A DNA stretch of 64,000 nucleotides from the NCBI GenBank assembly GCA_958295945.1, contig OY282386.1, forward strand, positions 1,426,001-1,490,000, written 5' to 3'. Of this stretch, positions 45,687 to 54,064 are shown piece by piece. The notes under the pieces were generated by a model. It was not told the origin of the DNA. It worked only from the letters and a program-made list of their open reading frames with translations, and ran no database searches. Each line of letters begins with the position of its first letter. The stretch's first letter is position 1. The stretch is from Candidatus Poribacteria bacterium. Its GTDB lineage: Bacteria; Poribacteria; WGA-4E; WGA-3G. A program made the position numbers and the translations under genes.

Positions 45687-46613
45687 ATGAACACACACAG
45701 AAATATAGCCATTCATGCTATCTTTGCCTTTGTCTGTGTATGGATGGTAGGATGCGGAGGTTGTAATCCTGAACCGGTGCCATCAGGAATGACACCACTT
45801 GATGGAAAAGAAACCGGAGGGACAGCTGTCCGTATTACTGGCGAAAAGTTTGACATGAAAAACGGTGTTACTGTGACTTTCGGCGGACAGCAAGGTACTG
45901 ATGTTTCAGTTCCGAGTAAGACAGAAGTAACTGTGAATACGCCTCCAGGCACAGCAGGACAAACAGTGGATGTTGTTATTATCAATAAAGGAAAACCTGA
46001 TGCCCCTGTTACACTCACGCAAAAGTTCACATACACCGATGCAATCCCACCGACGGTAACCAGTACTGATCCTACAGATGCTACAGTTTTCTCTGAGTAC
46101 GAAAACTCTTTGAATGTCCGGGATAACCTGTCGGTTACCTTTAGTGAACCGATTGATGTCAATAGCGTTACAATTGATGTCGCAGTTGCTAAGACAGAAG
46201 ATTCTATGAGCGAACCTGCGGAAGCAACACTTGCTGGCACGGTCAACGGTGAAGGTGATTCTGTGACATTTACTTCAGATATGCCGATGCGTGCGGGACG
46301 GATGTATACTGTAACCGTTTCTGGTGCCACAGATATGGCAGGAAATACCCTTGAGTCCTCATACAGTTTCAGCTTTAGTGTGACAAGTCCTGAACCGGTT
46401 GACAGATATCTCGTAAAGGAAGAGGACATTGTGGAAGCCAATGGTGAAGCCGCCCTTAAACACATCGCTGCGCGCCCTGAGATTTATGACGATGCCGAGA
46501 AGTGGACGCGGTTAGTCGCAGGAAATCAGGACGATTATATCTTTAATAGGAATAAATTAAGCGTTGGTCAACGTTTATGGGTTAAACGTGGTCCGGCATG
46601 GGGTGATAAATAG
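45687..46613 (+). CDS. Lipoprotein with IPT/TIG and Ig-like domains
   Basis: A 308-aa lipoprotein from the ATG at 45687 (AAGGAG upstream). The lipobox MVGC places lipidation at Cys23. An IPT/TIG-type domain (~30-112: MTPLDGKETGGTAVRITGE, VTVNTPPGTAGQTVDVVI) is followed by a Big_5-type domain (~115-232: PTVTSTDPTDATVFS, VTFSEPIDVNSV, YTVTVSGATDMAGNTL). The last 70 residues (PEIYDDAEKWTRLVAGN, NKLSVGQRLWVKRG) look like a LysM-type tail. A surface adhesin or cell-wall-binding role is an inference. A strong terminator follows. Confidence 0.75.
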   Translation: MNTHRNIAIHAIFAFVCVWMVGCGGCNPEPVPSGMTPLDGKETGGTAVRITGEKFDMKNGVTVTFGGQQGTDVSVPSKTEVTVNTPPGTAGQTVDVVIINKGKPDAPVTLTQKFTYTDAIPPTVTSTDPTDATVFSEYENSLNVRDNLSVTFSEPIDVNSVTIDVAVAKTEDSMSEPAEATLAGTVNGEGDSVTFTSDMPMRAGRMYTVTVSGATDMAGNTLESSYSFSFSVTSPEPVDRYLVKEEDIVEANGEAALKHIAARPEIYDDAEKWTRLVAGNQDDYIFNRNKLSVGQRLWVKRGPAWGDK

Positions 46614-46642
46614 TCCATATATCTTTGAATCGTAATAAGAAC

Positions 46643-46673
46643 AAAAATCCGTGTATCTGATACACGGATTTTT
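46643..46673 (+). terminator. Rho-independent terminator
   Basis: AAAAATCCGTGTATC and GATACACGGATTTTT form a near-perfect stem directly after the lipoprotein gene, ending in a T-rich tail (TTTTTGTTTT). Confidence 0.85.
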
Positions 46674-46731
46674 GTTTTCCGCAATTCAGACAGGAAAGAA
46701 TGACACTAAATTGACAGAAAACACCCCAGAC

Positions 46732-46863
46732 ATTGTAGCGCGGGGTCTCCGTGCCCCGCCATCGTGTATGAAGGGAACAGGTTTCCGCGGGGCACAGAGC
46801 CCCTGCGCTACAATAGCAGGTGGTTTTGGTCTATCTCAAGCAGGTGGTTTTGGTCTATCTCAA
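46732..46863. repeat. GC-rich palindromic repeat and a short tandem repeat
   Basis: The palindromic unit attgtagcgcggggtctccg...gcgctacaat occupies 46732-46814; a related copy is at 51399-51478. Next to it, two copies of the 24-bp unit agcaggtggttttggtctatctca occur at about 46815-46863. These explain most of the 390-bp gap 46614-47003. Confidence 0.75.
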
Positions 46864-46938
46864 TACGGGTAATAAGAAAAACCTTTAATTAACGCTTATG
46901 TGCAGGTAGGAAACCACACCTACAAAATATTAAAAAAG

Positions 46939-46979
46939 AAAATCGGATTGGGAACAACTCAATGTCCAAATCCGATTTT
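46939..46979 (-). terminator. Rho-independent terminator of the P460-like gene
   Basis: AAAATCGGATTGGG and CCAAATCCGATTTT form a stem of about 13 bp with a 13-base loop. On the minus strand it ends in CTTTTTTAA, as expected for the gene at 47004-47735. Confidence 0.8.
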
Positions 46980-47003
46980 GTTGTATGTCCTGCGAGATGT
47001 GTC

Positions 47004-47735
47004 TTAGGCACTGCCGTTACCAGTATCACCATTGCCGTTACCAGTATCACCATTGCCGTTACCAGTATCACCATCGCCGTTAGTGTCACCATTGGCATCG
47101 CCGTTAGTGTCGCCATTGGCATCGCCGTTAGTGTCACCATTGGCATCGCCGTTAGTGTCGCCATTGGCATCGCCGTTAGTGTCACCATTGGCATCGCCGT
47201 TAGTGTCACCATTGGCATCGCCGTTAGTGTCACCATTGGCATCGCCGTTAGTGTCGCCATTGGCATCCATTTTAAGCGACACGAAGACGTAATCATTGCC
47301 TTCACCGGCTTTTGCGTGACAACCGTCACAACCTACACTATCTGCGACAGCCAGGTTGTTTCCGCCGACACCGTATATCCATCCACCATAGTCCATATAC
47401 TCCGGATCGTCGGATTTCGTCATTGATACGATCTGGGTAATTTCCGTATTGTCAGCATTCATGGCTTCCTTGACAATCATAGAACCAACAGGGTACATTT
47501 TATCACCCTCAGCCATGTTTGTCATAGCAGCGGCTTCATTGAAATAGATAGTCCGGGAACCCGCATCGTGAGCTGTTGTTCCCATTGGTACCGGTAGCGT
47601 AACGCTCATCCACGACAAGTGTTCTGCTGGCGGCTTCACCATGACAACTTCTAATGCGTCCTGTGAACGGTCACAAGACATAAATGCCATACAACAGATT
47701 AATATGGCAATAAGGGATATCTGAAATTTTAGCAT
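47004..47735 (-). CDS. Cytochrome P460-like lipoprotein with Gly-Asp repeat tail
   Basis: A 243-aa exported lipoprotein: lipobox FMSC, Cys21. The middle (GTTAHDAGSRTIYFNEAAA, YPVGSMIVKEAM, YGGWIYGVGGN) matches cytochrome P460-type domains, and the CxxCH heme site is CDGCH. The C-terminal ~85 residues are eight copies of DANGDTNG then three of GDTGNGN: a strongly acidic, calcium-binding-like low-complexity tail. The tail is in frame at both ends. Function could be redox or electron transfer at the cell surface; the substrate is unknown. Confidence 0.75.
   Translation of the reverse strand: MLKFQISLIAILICCMAFMSCDRSQDALEVVMVKPPAEHLSWMSVTLPVPMGTTAHDAGSRTIYFNEAAAMTNMAEGDKMYPVGSMIVKEAMNADNTEITQIVSMTKSDDPEYMDYGGWIYGVGGNNLAVADSVGCDGCHAKAGEGNDYVFVSLKMDANGDTNGDANGDTNGDANGDTNGDANGDTNGDANGDTNGDANGDTNGDANGDTNGDANGDTNGDGDTGNGNGDTGNGNGDTGNGSA
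47018..47271. repeat. Tandem repeats encoding the Gly-Asp tail
   Basis: Three 21-bp units (accagtatcaccattgccgt) followed by eight 24-bp units with pairs of single-base variants (tcaccattgg/tcgccattgg). The array is in the coding frame of the P460-like gene; it makes long false ORFs on both strands. It is not a CRISPR array: there are no unique spacers. Confidence 0.9.
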
Positions 47736-47958
47736 TATTAATGCTCCTTATCTATAGAATTCTAAGTATAGTTTGAAGAAGAGTTACATATCTATTATTG
47801 AGACTTTAAAGCAAAAAGCCGTTTTATGTTAGTTTGTCACTCTTCAAGTTTATGTACTACACAACCTATTATAATGTTAACACAATTGCGTTTTTTTTAC
47901 AAGTATTTAATTTACACCTAATTCAATTGGATTATATTGTTATAATATTTAGCAGTTA

Positions 47959-49566
47959 CTATTTGTTAATCTGTAGAATTTCTGAACGAATTTGTAGAAT
48001 ATAGGGGTTCTTTGAATCTTGTGAATAAGCCTTATTTATTTCGCGTTGCGCTTCAGTTGTCCTTTTGAGACGGTAATAGACAAGTGCCAACGTTGCGATA
48101 TGTGTTGGTCTGTTATCACTTGCGATAACAGATTCAGCAAGTGTTTGCGCTTCATCAAGTGATCTGCTTTCCCTTGCGAGGAGTGCAGCTAACGCATCTT
48201 TTGGAAATGGCACATCAGGTGCAAGTTTGATGGCGCGTCGAAAATCTATCTCCGCCTTGGATGAATCACCGAGTTTTTCGTAAATCTGCCCACGCCACCA
48301 ATATCCTGGTGCCCACGCAGGTTGATGCTGAATTCCCATCGTAAGCGCATTTTCAGCACCTCTGAGATTGTTTGACGCTTCACGGAGAGTGGCAAGTTGT
48401 GAGTATGTGTCCATGAAGTCTGGTTCGTGTTGAATAAGCGTGAGAAAGTGTGATTCTGCTTCACCCTGCTTCCCAAGTTGTGCTGTTATCATACCGAGAT
48501 GTAGCAATGCTTGCCGTGAAACAGGTTCTAATTCAAGCACCCGTAGATATGTCTGCTTTGCGGAAACCATCTCCTTCATCTGCATCTGAACATAAGCATA
48601 ATCTTTTAGTGCGGGGATATAAGTTGGATCTACTTCAAGTGCCTTCGTTAGTTGTTCCAGTGCGGGTTTCCCTTGCTGTTTTTCAATATACTGGTGTGCC
48701 TGTAGGCGATAGACTTCTGCTAACGTTTGCCTGTGACGTTGGCGTGCACGTTTCGACGCTTCGGTATCCTTAAGTTGATCAAGCACATCTGCAAGTGATT
48801 TATAGAATATCGGTTCATGTGGTGATTGTTGGATAGCCTGTTCGTAAAAACGCTTTGCTGCAAGGAATTGACTGCGTTTTGCTGCAACTTCACCCCTTCC
48901 AAAAGCAGCACTTGCCAACGTTTGATTCAATGTCAATGCATGCCGAAACACAGCATCTGCTTCACCAATACGATTAAGTTTTAGTAGGACATGTCCAAGG
49001 TTGTTATAGGCAGCGGTTGTGTCTGGATAAAGTTGCACCGTCGTTATGTAGTAACGACGCGCCTTCTCCAAATTACCGCGTTCGGTTTCAATCTGCCCTA
49101 AGGCGATATACCATGTGACAGGTGCGTTTTCTCCTGCTCCTTTGATCGCTGTCTGAAACAATGTATCTGATTCATCCAGTTGTTTATTACGATGATAGGC
49201 GGTGGCAAGTTTGGCTTGCACTGTCGGTTCAAAGGAGGTCCGTTCAGTATATGGAATTTCTGAAATCAGTTGTAATGCCTGTTGAAATGCCTCAATCGCA
49301 TTGGGATAACGTCCTAATTTCGCGGCTGCATCACCTTCCCCGATATGTGCCATCAGAAAGGTAGGTGTGTCTTTCGCAATTGTTTGATATATATGTAATG
49401 CTTCTGCAAATTTCTCTTTTTTGAATGCTTGTTGTGCCTTATCAAGTCGCTCCTGAACCTTTATCGGATAGGTAGAAATATCCCACTGTTGTACCTCACC
49501 AAAAACTGGGACAGTGCATATCAGAAATAGTGTGCAGATGAATGTTCGCGACCGTAGGTGTTTCAT
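47959..49566 (-). CDS. TPR-repeat exported protein
   Basis: The ATG at 49566 gives a 535-aa protein with a signal peptide (TFICTLFLICTVPVFGE); starts further upstream would overlap the SurA-like gene. It is almost entirely tetratricopeptide repeats, about twelve, such as FAEALHIYQTIAKDTP, AIEAFQQALQLISE, YNNLGHVLLKLNRIGEADAVF and AEIDFRRAIKLAPDVPFP. It follows the SurA-like gene by four bases and probably forms one operon with it; an envelope-protein scaffold role is an inference. Confidence 0.82.
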   Translation of the reverse strand: MKHLRSRTFICTLFLICTVPVFGEVQQWDISTYPIKVQERLDKAQQAFKKEKFAEALHIYQTIAKDTPTFLMAHIGEGDAAAKLGRYPNAIEAFQQALQLISEIPYTERTSFEPTVQAKLATAYHRNKQLDESDTLFQTAIKGAGENAPVTWYIALGQIETERGNLEKARRYYITTVQLYPDTTAAYNNLGHVLLKLNRIGEADAVFRHALTLNQTLASAAFGRGEVAAKRSQFLAAKRFYEQAIQQSPHEPIFYKSLADVLDQLKDTEASKRARQRHRQTLAEVYRLQAHQYIEKQQGKPALEQLTKALEVDPTYIPALKDYAYVQMQMKEMVSAKQTYLRVLELEPVSRQALLHLGMITAQLGKQGEAESHFLTLIQHEPDFMDTYSQLATLREASNNLRGAENALTMGIQHQPAWAPGYWWRGQIYEKLGDSSKAEIDFRRAIKLAPDVPFPKDALAALLARESRSLDEAQTLAESVIASDNRPTHIATLALVYYRLKRTTEAQREINKAYSQDSKNPYILQIRSEILQINK

Positions 49567-49570
49567 CGGA

Positions 49571-50566
49571 TTATTCTGTCGGTTGAATCTGAATTTGGTT
49601 GACACGTTTGAGTGCATCTTTGATGATATACCAAGAGACACTTGTCTTTTGTCTCGCTAACCATCTGTTAAATTCGGTTTCTGCTTTATTCCGTCGAATC
49701 ATTGTGGAGATCTCGTCTTTAACTTCCGAATACTGTTTTTGACGCGAATCTGTTTTCTTGATAAGTTCAACAATCCGATACCCTTCTCGCACGGGAATAG
49801 GTCCCTCTCGTGCCAAAGGTTCTAATTGAGAAGCAATCTCTCCCAATGGTGTGTCAATTGTTAGAGTTAAAGTATCAAAACTAATAGCAGGATTTGTTTT
49901 GTTGCTTTGCTCAATCTGTTCATAAGTTTCTCCGCGCATTAACCGTGCATTGATCTGTTCTGCAATCCGTTTGGTAACTTGTTTCTGTTCTTCAGAACTT
50001 TCGGATGGGAAGGCTAACAAGACAGAACGAAATGTAACCGTTGCTGGAACAACATATTTTTCTTTATTCGATTCAAAATACTGTGGTGCTAACTCATCAA
50101 TCTCCTTGCTATCAACCCTACTGATAAACTGACGATTATAATAAGCATCGTAAATAATCTGTTCATACACCCACTTTTCTAAAGTTGCAATCTCTAATTT
50201 CTGTTTCCGCATAGCGTCTTGAAATGCCATTTCAGAGGGGAATTTTGCATGTATCTCAGCGATACGTTCTGCTACTTGTTCCTTGTGATCAGTAGTTGTA
50301 ATACCTATCTTTTTCGCACCTTGTAGAACAAGTTTGCGGCTAATGATACGATCTAAATATGCTTTTATATCTGTTTCAGGCGGTTTCTTCTTGAAGGGGG
50401 TGTCTATAATAGTCCCAATGCGAAATTCATCAACGAGTTCACTTTGAGTAATCGCTTGTTTATTAACAACTGCAATGACAGAGTCTATCAGGATTTGCGC
50501 GTGAACGGCACCTATGAATAGAAGAAGTAAGACAAAGATGTATGAGAGGTGTTTAGATGTGTTCAT
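49571..50566 (-). CDS. SurA-like periplasmic peptidyl-prolyl isomerase
   Basis: The ATG at 50566 starts a signal peptide (YIFVLLLLFIGAVHAQ); the upstream extension has no signal and is rejected. The mature chain has the SurA N-terminal domain (IDSVIAVVNKQAITQSELVDEF, helical region to ~residue 150), then a PpiC-type region (ATVTFRSVLLAFPS, EPLAREGPIPVREGYRIVELIKK) and a C-terminal helix. These chaperones escort outer-membrane proteins through the periplasm. 331 aa. The PPIase motifs are weak, so it may be chaperone only. Confidence 0.8.
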   Translation of the reverse strand: MNTSKHLSYIFVLLLLFIGAVHAQILIDSVIAVVNKQAITQSELVDEFRIGTIIDTPFKKKPPETDIKAYLDRIISRKLVLQGAKKIGITTTDHKEQVAERIAEIHAKFPSEMAFQDAMRKQKLEIATLEKWVYEQIIYDAYYNRQFISRVDSKEIDELAPQYFESNKEKYVVPATVTFRSVLLAFPSESSEEQKQVTKRIAEQINARLMRGETYEQIEQSNKTNPAISFDTLTLTIDTPLGEIASQLEPLAREGPIPVREGYRIVELIKKTDSRQKQYSEVKDEISTMIRRNKAETEFNRWLARQKTSVSWYIIKDALKRVNQIQIQPTE

Positions 50567-50737
50567 GATTATTGATATGATAACGTAATTCGGCAGTTTA
50601 AGGCAAGAGGTTTTGGCGGGTGTAGAGTTTGAGTGTGTATAGTTTTTGACACTAAACTCAATATCCGATGAAATGGACACGTTTTTCCAAAAAACTGTAA
50701 AATGTTAGAAGAAATGTTAAAAATTGTAAATATATAT

Positions 50738-50767
50738 TTGACTTAAGTAATTTGATTGTGTTATAAT
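50738..50767 (+). promoter_or_regulatory. Sigma-70-type promoter
   Basis: TTGACT at 50738-50743 and TATAAT at 50762-50767, 18 bp apart, followed 38 bp later by AAGGA and an ATG at 50806. It would drive the uncertain ORF 50806-51405 or a small RNA. Confidence 0.55.
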
Positions 50768-50805
50768 ATACGTCACATATACCTTGTTGAATAAGGAAAA
50801 GAATT

Positions 50806-51405
50806 ATGAAAACAAAACAACGGACACAAGGAATGATGATCATCCTACAAGCAATCTTTTCAGTACATAGAATGTCAATTCGCAAGAACGACATTTCAAA
50901 TACATATAAATTTAGAATGTCCCATATCCTCACGTACGACAAGCACATGTTTGTCGCCTCTTTTTTAAAATTTAACAACATTCTATTTTGCATTCGTCCA
51001 ATGCTGGACAAGTGTCATCCTCAGACTACCGATTTCCTACGACAAAACAAAATAGTGAAGACGTACAATTTAAAAAAAATTCTGTTTCTTAATAAATACC
51101 TTATGAACCCTTATGTCCACTGCTCTTACAGCGACGCACAAAGACGTACAGTTGTACATCAATTTGTACGTCTATTGTACGTCTATTGTACGGTTTTGAC
51201 AAAGGAAAAATCTCGGCTTTCATTAACAAGACACGCGTTAAATGTGTATGTCTTATGCACATTCACCAAGCACTATTCATTGCACCTTGGACATTCATCT
51301 CACATTGTTGGAGTGGTTTTCAACCACGATTTATTAGAATGTAAACATTGTTGGAGGGTTTGGGTGTATAAAGTTTTTGGCATAATATCCCAGTCACCAT
51401 TGTAG
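50806..51405 (+). CDS. Uncertain ORF (199 codons), possibly spurious
   Basis: It has a promoter, AAGGA and ATG, but the protein lacks any recognised motif, is rich in His, Lys, Cys and aromatic residues, and contains a short DNA repeat (gtctattgtac twice). Its last four codons run into the repeat at 51399. It could be a relic, a structured transcript or a chance ORF in a 1-kb gap. No function is proposed. Confidence 0.25.
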   Translation: MKTKQRTQGMMIILQAIFSVHRMSIRKNDISNTYKFRMSHILTYDKHMFVASFLKFNNILFCIRPMLDKCHPQTTDFLRQNKIVKTYNLKKILFLNKYLMNPYVHCSYSDAQRRTVVHQFVRLLYVYCTVLTKEKSRLSLTRHALNVYVLCTFTKHYSLHLGHSSHIVGVVFNHDLLECKHCWRVWVYKVFGIISQSPL

Positions 51406-51478
51406 GGCGGGGTCTCTGTGCCCCGCCATTCCTTGTCCTGTGAGGCAACGGGCGTGCCCAGAGTCCCACCCCTACAAT
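51399..51478. repeat. GC-rich palindromic repeat (second copy)
   Basis: attgtagggcggggtctctgt...cccacccctacaat: the same family as 46732-46814 with small changes and a different internal segment. The gap 51479-51597 has no gene. Confidence 0.7.
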
Positions 51479-51597
51479 GATTGGTGAGAAGTTAGTGACA
51501 AGATTTTTACATACCCGGAGTTTGAAGCCTTGTTGATATATGTTGCTGGATATGTTATTATTATATTCAAGGAATTTACATCGCGTAGGGGAAGGTA

Positions 51598-52239
51598 ATG
51601 TATAACAAACAAAAACATGTAGATTTGCATTTCAATCGAGGTATGCATTATCTAAAAAGAAACGAGATAAAACTTGCTATCGCTTGTTTTACCAAAGCAA
51701 TAGAAGTCAATCCTGATCTTGCCAAAGCGTATCAATATCGCGGTAATGCGTACCTTGGTAAAGGTGAACTGGAAAAGGCAATTGCTGACTATACACAAAT
51801 GTTAGTATTGAAACCGAAGAATCCTGAATACTACTACATACGAGGTGAGGTATACTTACATGCAAGTAAGTGGGAAGAAGCAAGAAGAGACCTGAATTCC
51901 GCTTTACTGCAAGGTTTTGATATCTCTGTTCAATTCCATAGCACACATGAAAGTATTGCAGCCTTTGAAGAGAAGATAGGGGTTCATTTACCGGGAGACA
52001 TTGCGGATCTACTGAATTCAAATCCAAAGACTTTTGAAATTGATAAAGATGCGCGTATAGCGTTAGCAATGAAGTATTATGAAAATGAAGAACTCAGTAG
52101 CGGAAGTGCTGCACGTCTTGCTGGAATATCGCGTGGTGTATTTATTATGCTAATGGGAGATTACGGACTTTCACCATTTGGGACAGTTGAAGATTTGAAA
52201 GCGGAACTTGAAAATGTCTACAAAGCCGATCATCTGTAA
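51598..52239 (+). CDS. TPR-UPF0175 fusion protein, antitoxin of a PIN-type toxin
   Basis: A 213-aa protein with two parts. Residues ~8-108 are three tetratricopeptide repeats (HFNRGMHYLKRNEIKLAIACF, AYQYRGNAYLGKGELEKAI, YYYIRGEVYLHASKWEEAR). The C-terminal part (~145-213: ALAMKYYENEELSSGSAARLAGISRGVFIMLMGDYGLSPF) is a UPF0175 antitoxin, a small DNA-binding helix-turn-helix protein that normally stands alone. GGGGAAGG precedes the ATG. The next gene, a DUF3368 toxin, starts 26 bases before this gene ends: the standard overlap of this toxin-antitoxin pair. Confidence 0.78.
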   Translation: MYNKQKHVDLHFNRGMHYLKRNEIKLAIACFTKAIEVNPDLAKAYQYRGNAYLGKGELEKAIADYTQMLVLKPKNPEYYYIRGEVYLHASKWEEARRDLNSALLQGFDISVQFHSTHESIAAFEEKIGVHLPGDIADLLNSNPKTFEIDKDARIALAMKYYENEELSSGSAARLAGISRGVFIMLMGDYGLSPFGTVEDLKAELENVYKADHL

Positions 52240-52703
52240 TACAAGTCCGCTTATTGGTCTGTCAGGGCTCAATCTTCTTTCACTTCTACGAGATCTCTAC
52301 ACCGAAGTATGGATACCACGAGAAGTTGAAAACGAGTTTTTTAGCAATTGATGAAACAATTCATAGAGAAATACTCAACAATGCCCCGTGGATAATAACT
52401 GTAGATTTAGCAGATCAGCAAAAAGTGGAGGTCTATGAAGGGATTGATGGTGGTGAAGCAGAGGTATTAGCTCTTGCTAAAGAACAAGAAGCGGTCCTTG
52501 TCCTTATTGATGAGAAAAAGGCACGTCAAGTGGCTCAAGATGCAGGTCTCATTGTTAAGGGTACGGTTGGTATTTTGCTGGAAGCGAAGAAAAAGGAGTT
52601 GGTCGTTGCCATCAAACCACTTTTGACAAAAATGCAGAATAACGGAATACGTTTGAGTAAAGCACTTATTGATTTTGCGTTACGAGAAGCAGATGAGATA
52701 TAG
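52214..52703 (+). pseudogene. DUF3368 PIN-like toxin gene with a one-base frameshift
   Basis: The ATG at 52214 starts STKPIICNTSPLIGLSGL, the N-terminus of DUF3368. It reaches a stop after FFSN because of a six-T run at 52335-52340; five Ts would keep the frame (ENEFLAIDETIHREIL). The rest (EVYEGIDGGEAEVLALAKE, VLIDEKKARQVAQDAGLIVKGTVGILLEAKK) is an almost complete toxin with the acidic DxGEAE site and IDEKKAR motif. The gene is therefore broken or expressed by slippage. The antitoxin partner is the TPR-UPF0175 gene upstream. Confidence 0.75.
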
Positions 52704-52746
52704 TATCCATTGCAGTTGGAAGGTACTCATATAAGAAGAATAAGTT

Positions 52747-52921
52747 TCACTCCACCAACTCAATCACACCGCAGCCGATACGAGTGCCGCCACCCGGTCT
52801 CACCTGCACAGCATTCAAGACATCAACAATCCACTCACCAAACGCTACATCATCACCTTGAAAATAACTTAAGACCCATGCTGTTGTCCGCGCATCCAAA
52901 AAACTGGTTATCAATAAGTTA
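52747..52921 (-). pseudogene. C-terminal gene fragment next to IS630 copy B
   Basis: About 57 codons in a good coding frame, ending in GGGTRIGCGVIELVE-stop at 52747. The other side of the IS is not the same reading frame. The GCGVI end resembles the tail of some copper/zinc superoxide dismutases only weakly, so I do not assign it. Confidence 0.4.
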
Positions 52922-52937
52922 TACCATTTCTAATTGA

Positions 52938-53612
52938 TTATATGACATTATCGGTTTTTACAAAAAATGAAAATCCTGTTATTTTTGCTATCGTTGTTGT
53001 GGAATAAGCGTGAATTATCTCCGTAATCTTTTTCTGCATCGCTTCAATGGTATCGTCCGCTTGACAAAACAACTTTGCCTTAAGATCTTGCCATAGCCTT
53101 TCAATCGGGTTCAACTCCGGACTATAGGGTGGTAGAAATAACAAGATGACATTGTCAGGTATCTCTAATTTCTTTGCCTGATGAAAACGACCATTATCAA
53201 GCACCATGACATTTAGGCTTTCTGAAAACTGTGTTGAAAACTGATTTATGAAGATTTGAAAACAATCGGCGTTCAGATGCGGGAACTCAAGAAAAAAATG
53301 ATCGCCATTTTGAGGGTCTACCGCACCATAAAGGGACATTGAGGTAAAACTATATTCTATTTCCGCAACAGGTTTGATGCCTGATAAGGTAATACGCCTA
53401 TTAGCAACAGGCAAAAGACCATACCTCGTCTCATCTTGACTGAAAAGACGGATGTTTGAATAGTCAGATTGTTTCTCATCAATGGCATCAGCAACTTCTT
53501 GTTGGAAGTTTTCTCTAAACGCTTTACTCTCTTCAGCGTTTTTTTTTATGACTTTTGCGTGGAACTTTGAGTTTCGCTTTCCATTTACCATGAACAAGCG
53601 CGTAAACAGCAC
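52938..53612 (-). CDS. IS630 transposase orfB (DDE catalytic half), copy B
   Basis: Identical to the copy A product at 21759-22433 (LFSQDETRYG, VMVLDNGRFH, ELNPIERLW). It is expressed, if at all, by slippage from orfA at the A9 run (53538-53546). Confidence 0.85.
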   Translation of the reverse strand: MLFTRLFMVNGKRNSKFHAKVIKKNAEESKAFRENFQQEVADAIDEKQSDYSNIRLFSQDETRYGLLPVANRRITLSGIKPVAEIEYSFTSMSLYGAVDPQNGDHFFLEFPHLNADCFQIFINQFSTQFSESLNVMVLDNGRFHQAKKLEIPDNVILLFLPPYSPELNPIERLWQDLKAKLFCQADDTIEAMQKKITEIIHAYSTTTIAKITGFSFFVKTDNVI

Positions 53613-53988
53613 TATATTTCATGTTGACACCAAAGGTATCGGCAATATATTGCTGGATTTCTTTGTAACTTCTGAAGCCTTCAGGTTTCTGCAACTCAGT
53701 GCGAAGACTTGTTTGTTGTTCTTCAGTGAGAGCTGGCACACACCCCGGAGGATACCGACGCTCTAAGAGTTTCTCAAGACCACCTGCTTCGTAACACGAC
53801 AACCAGTTTCCTATAGTCGTGCGATGCAAACCTAACAACTCGGCTACTTGTTTTCGGTTTTTGGCTTGTCCGCTTTGTCCAAGATATAGCATGGAAAGTC
53901 TTTGCTTTTCATGCGCCTCTGTAACTTTTCGCAGCAGCAATTTGAGTTCTTCAACACTCTCATGAATCTTGGGTACTGTTCTATTCAT
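53533..53988 (-). CDS. IS630 transposase orfA (helix-turn-helix half), copy B
   Basis: Identical to the copy A product, starting at the ATG at 53988 with AGGAAGGA before it. Ends just after the A9 run, so the frame break is the same in both copies. Confidence 0.85.
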   Translation of the reverse strand: MNRTVPKIHESVEELKLLLRKVTEAHEKQRLSMLYLGQSGQAKNRKQVAELLGLHRTTIGNWLSCYEAGGLEKLLERRYPPGCVPALTEEQQTSLRTELQKPEGFRSYKEIQQYIADTFGVNMKYSAVYALVHGKWKAKLKVPRKSHKKKR

Positions 53989-54064
53989 TATGTCCTTCCT
54001 GACTGATAAAAGTTTCACAATAGAGTCTAAATTATTTATGACGTATTGTCAATTAAAAATGGTA

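Larger units (their letters stand above)
52924..54062 (-). mobile_element. IS630-family insertion sequence, copy B
   Basis: 1139 bp flanked by TA at 52922-52923 and 54063-54064. Both translated halves are identical to copy A (21309-22447) but the element is inverted relative to it; the two are 30.5 kb apart. It is inserted in the 5' part of a WD40 gene. Confidence 0.92.

Noticed and set aside
47018-47271. Possible CRISPR array
   Set aside because: The units are adjacent without unique spacers and keep the coding frame of the P460-like gene.
46962-47426. Long ORFs on the plus strand and in other frames across the Gly-Asp repeat
   Set aside because: They are shadows of the 21/24-bp tandem repeat; the minus-strand frame has the signal peptide, heme motif and lipobox.
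52710-52937. Plus-strand ORF of 75 codons next to IS630 copy B
   Set aside because: It is antisense to the better coding frame at 52747-52921 and crosses the IS border.
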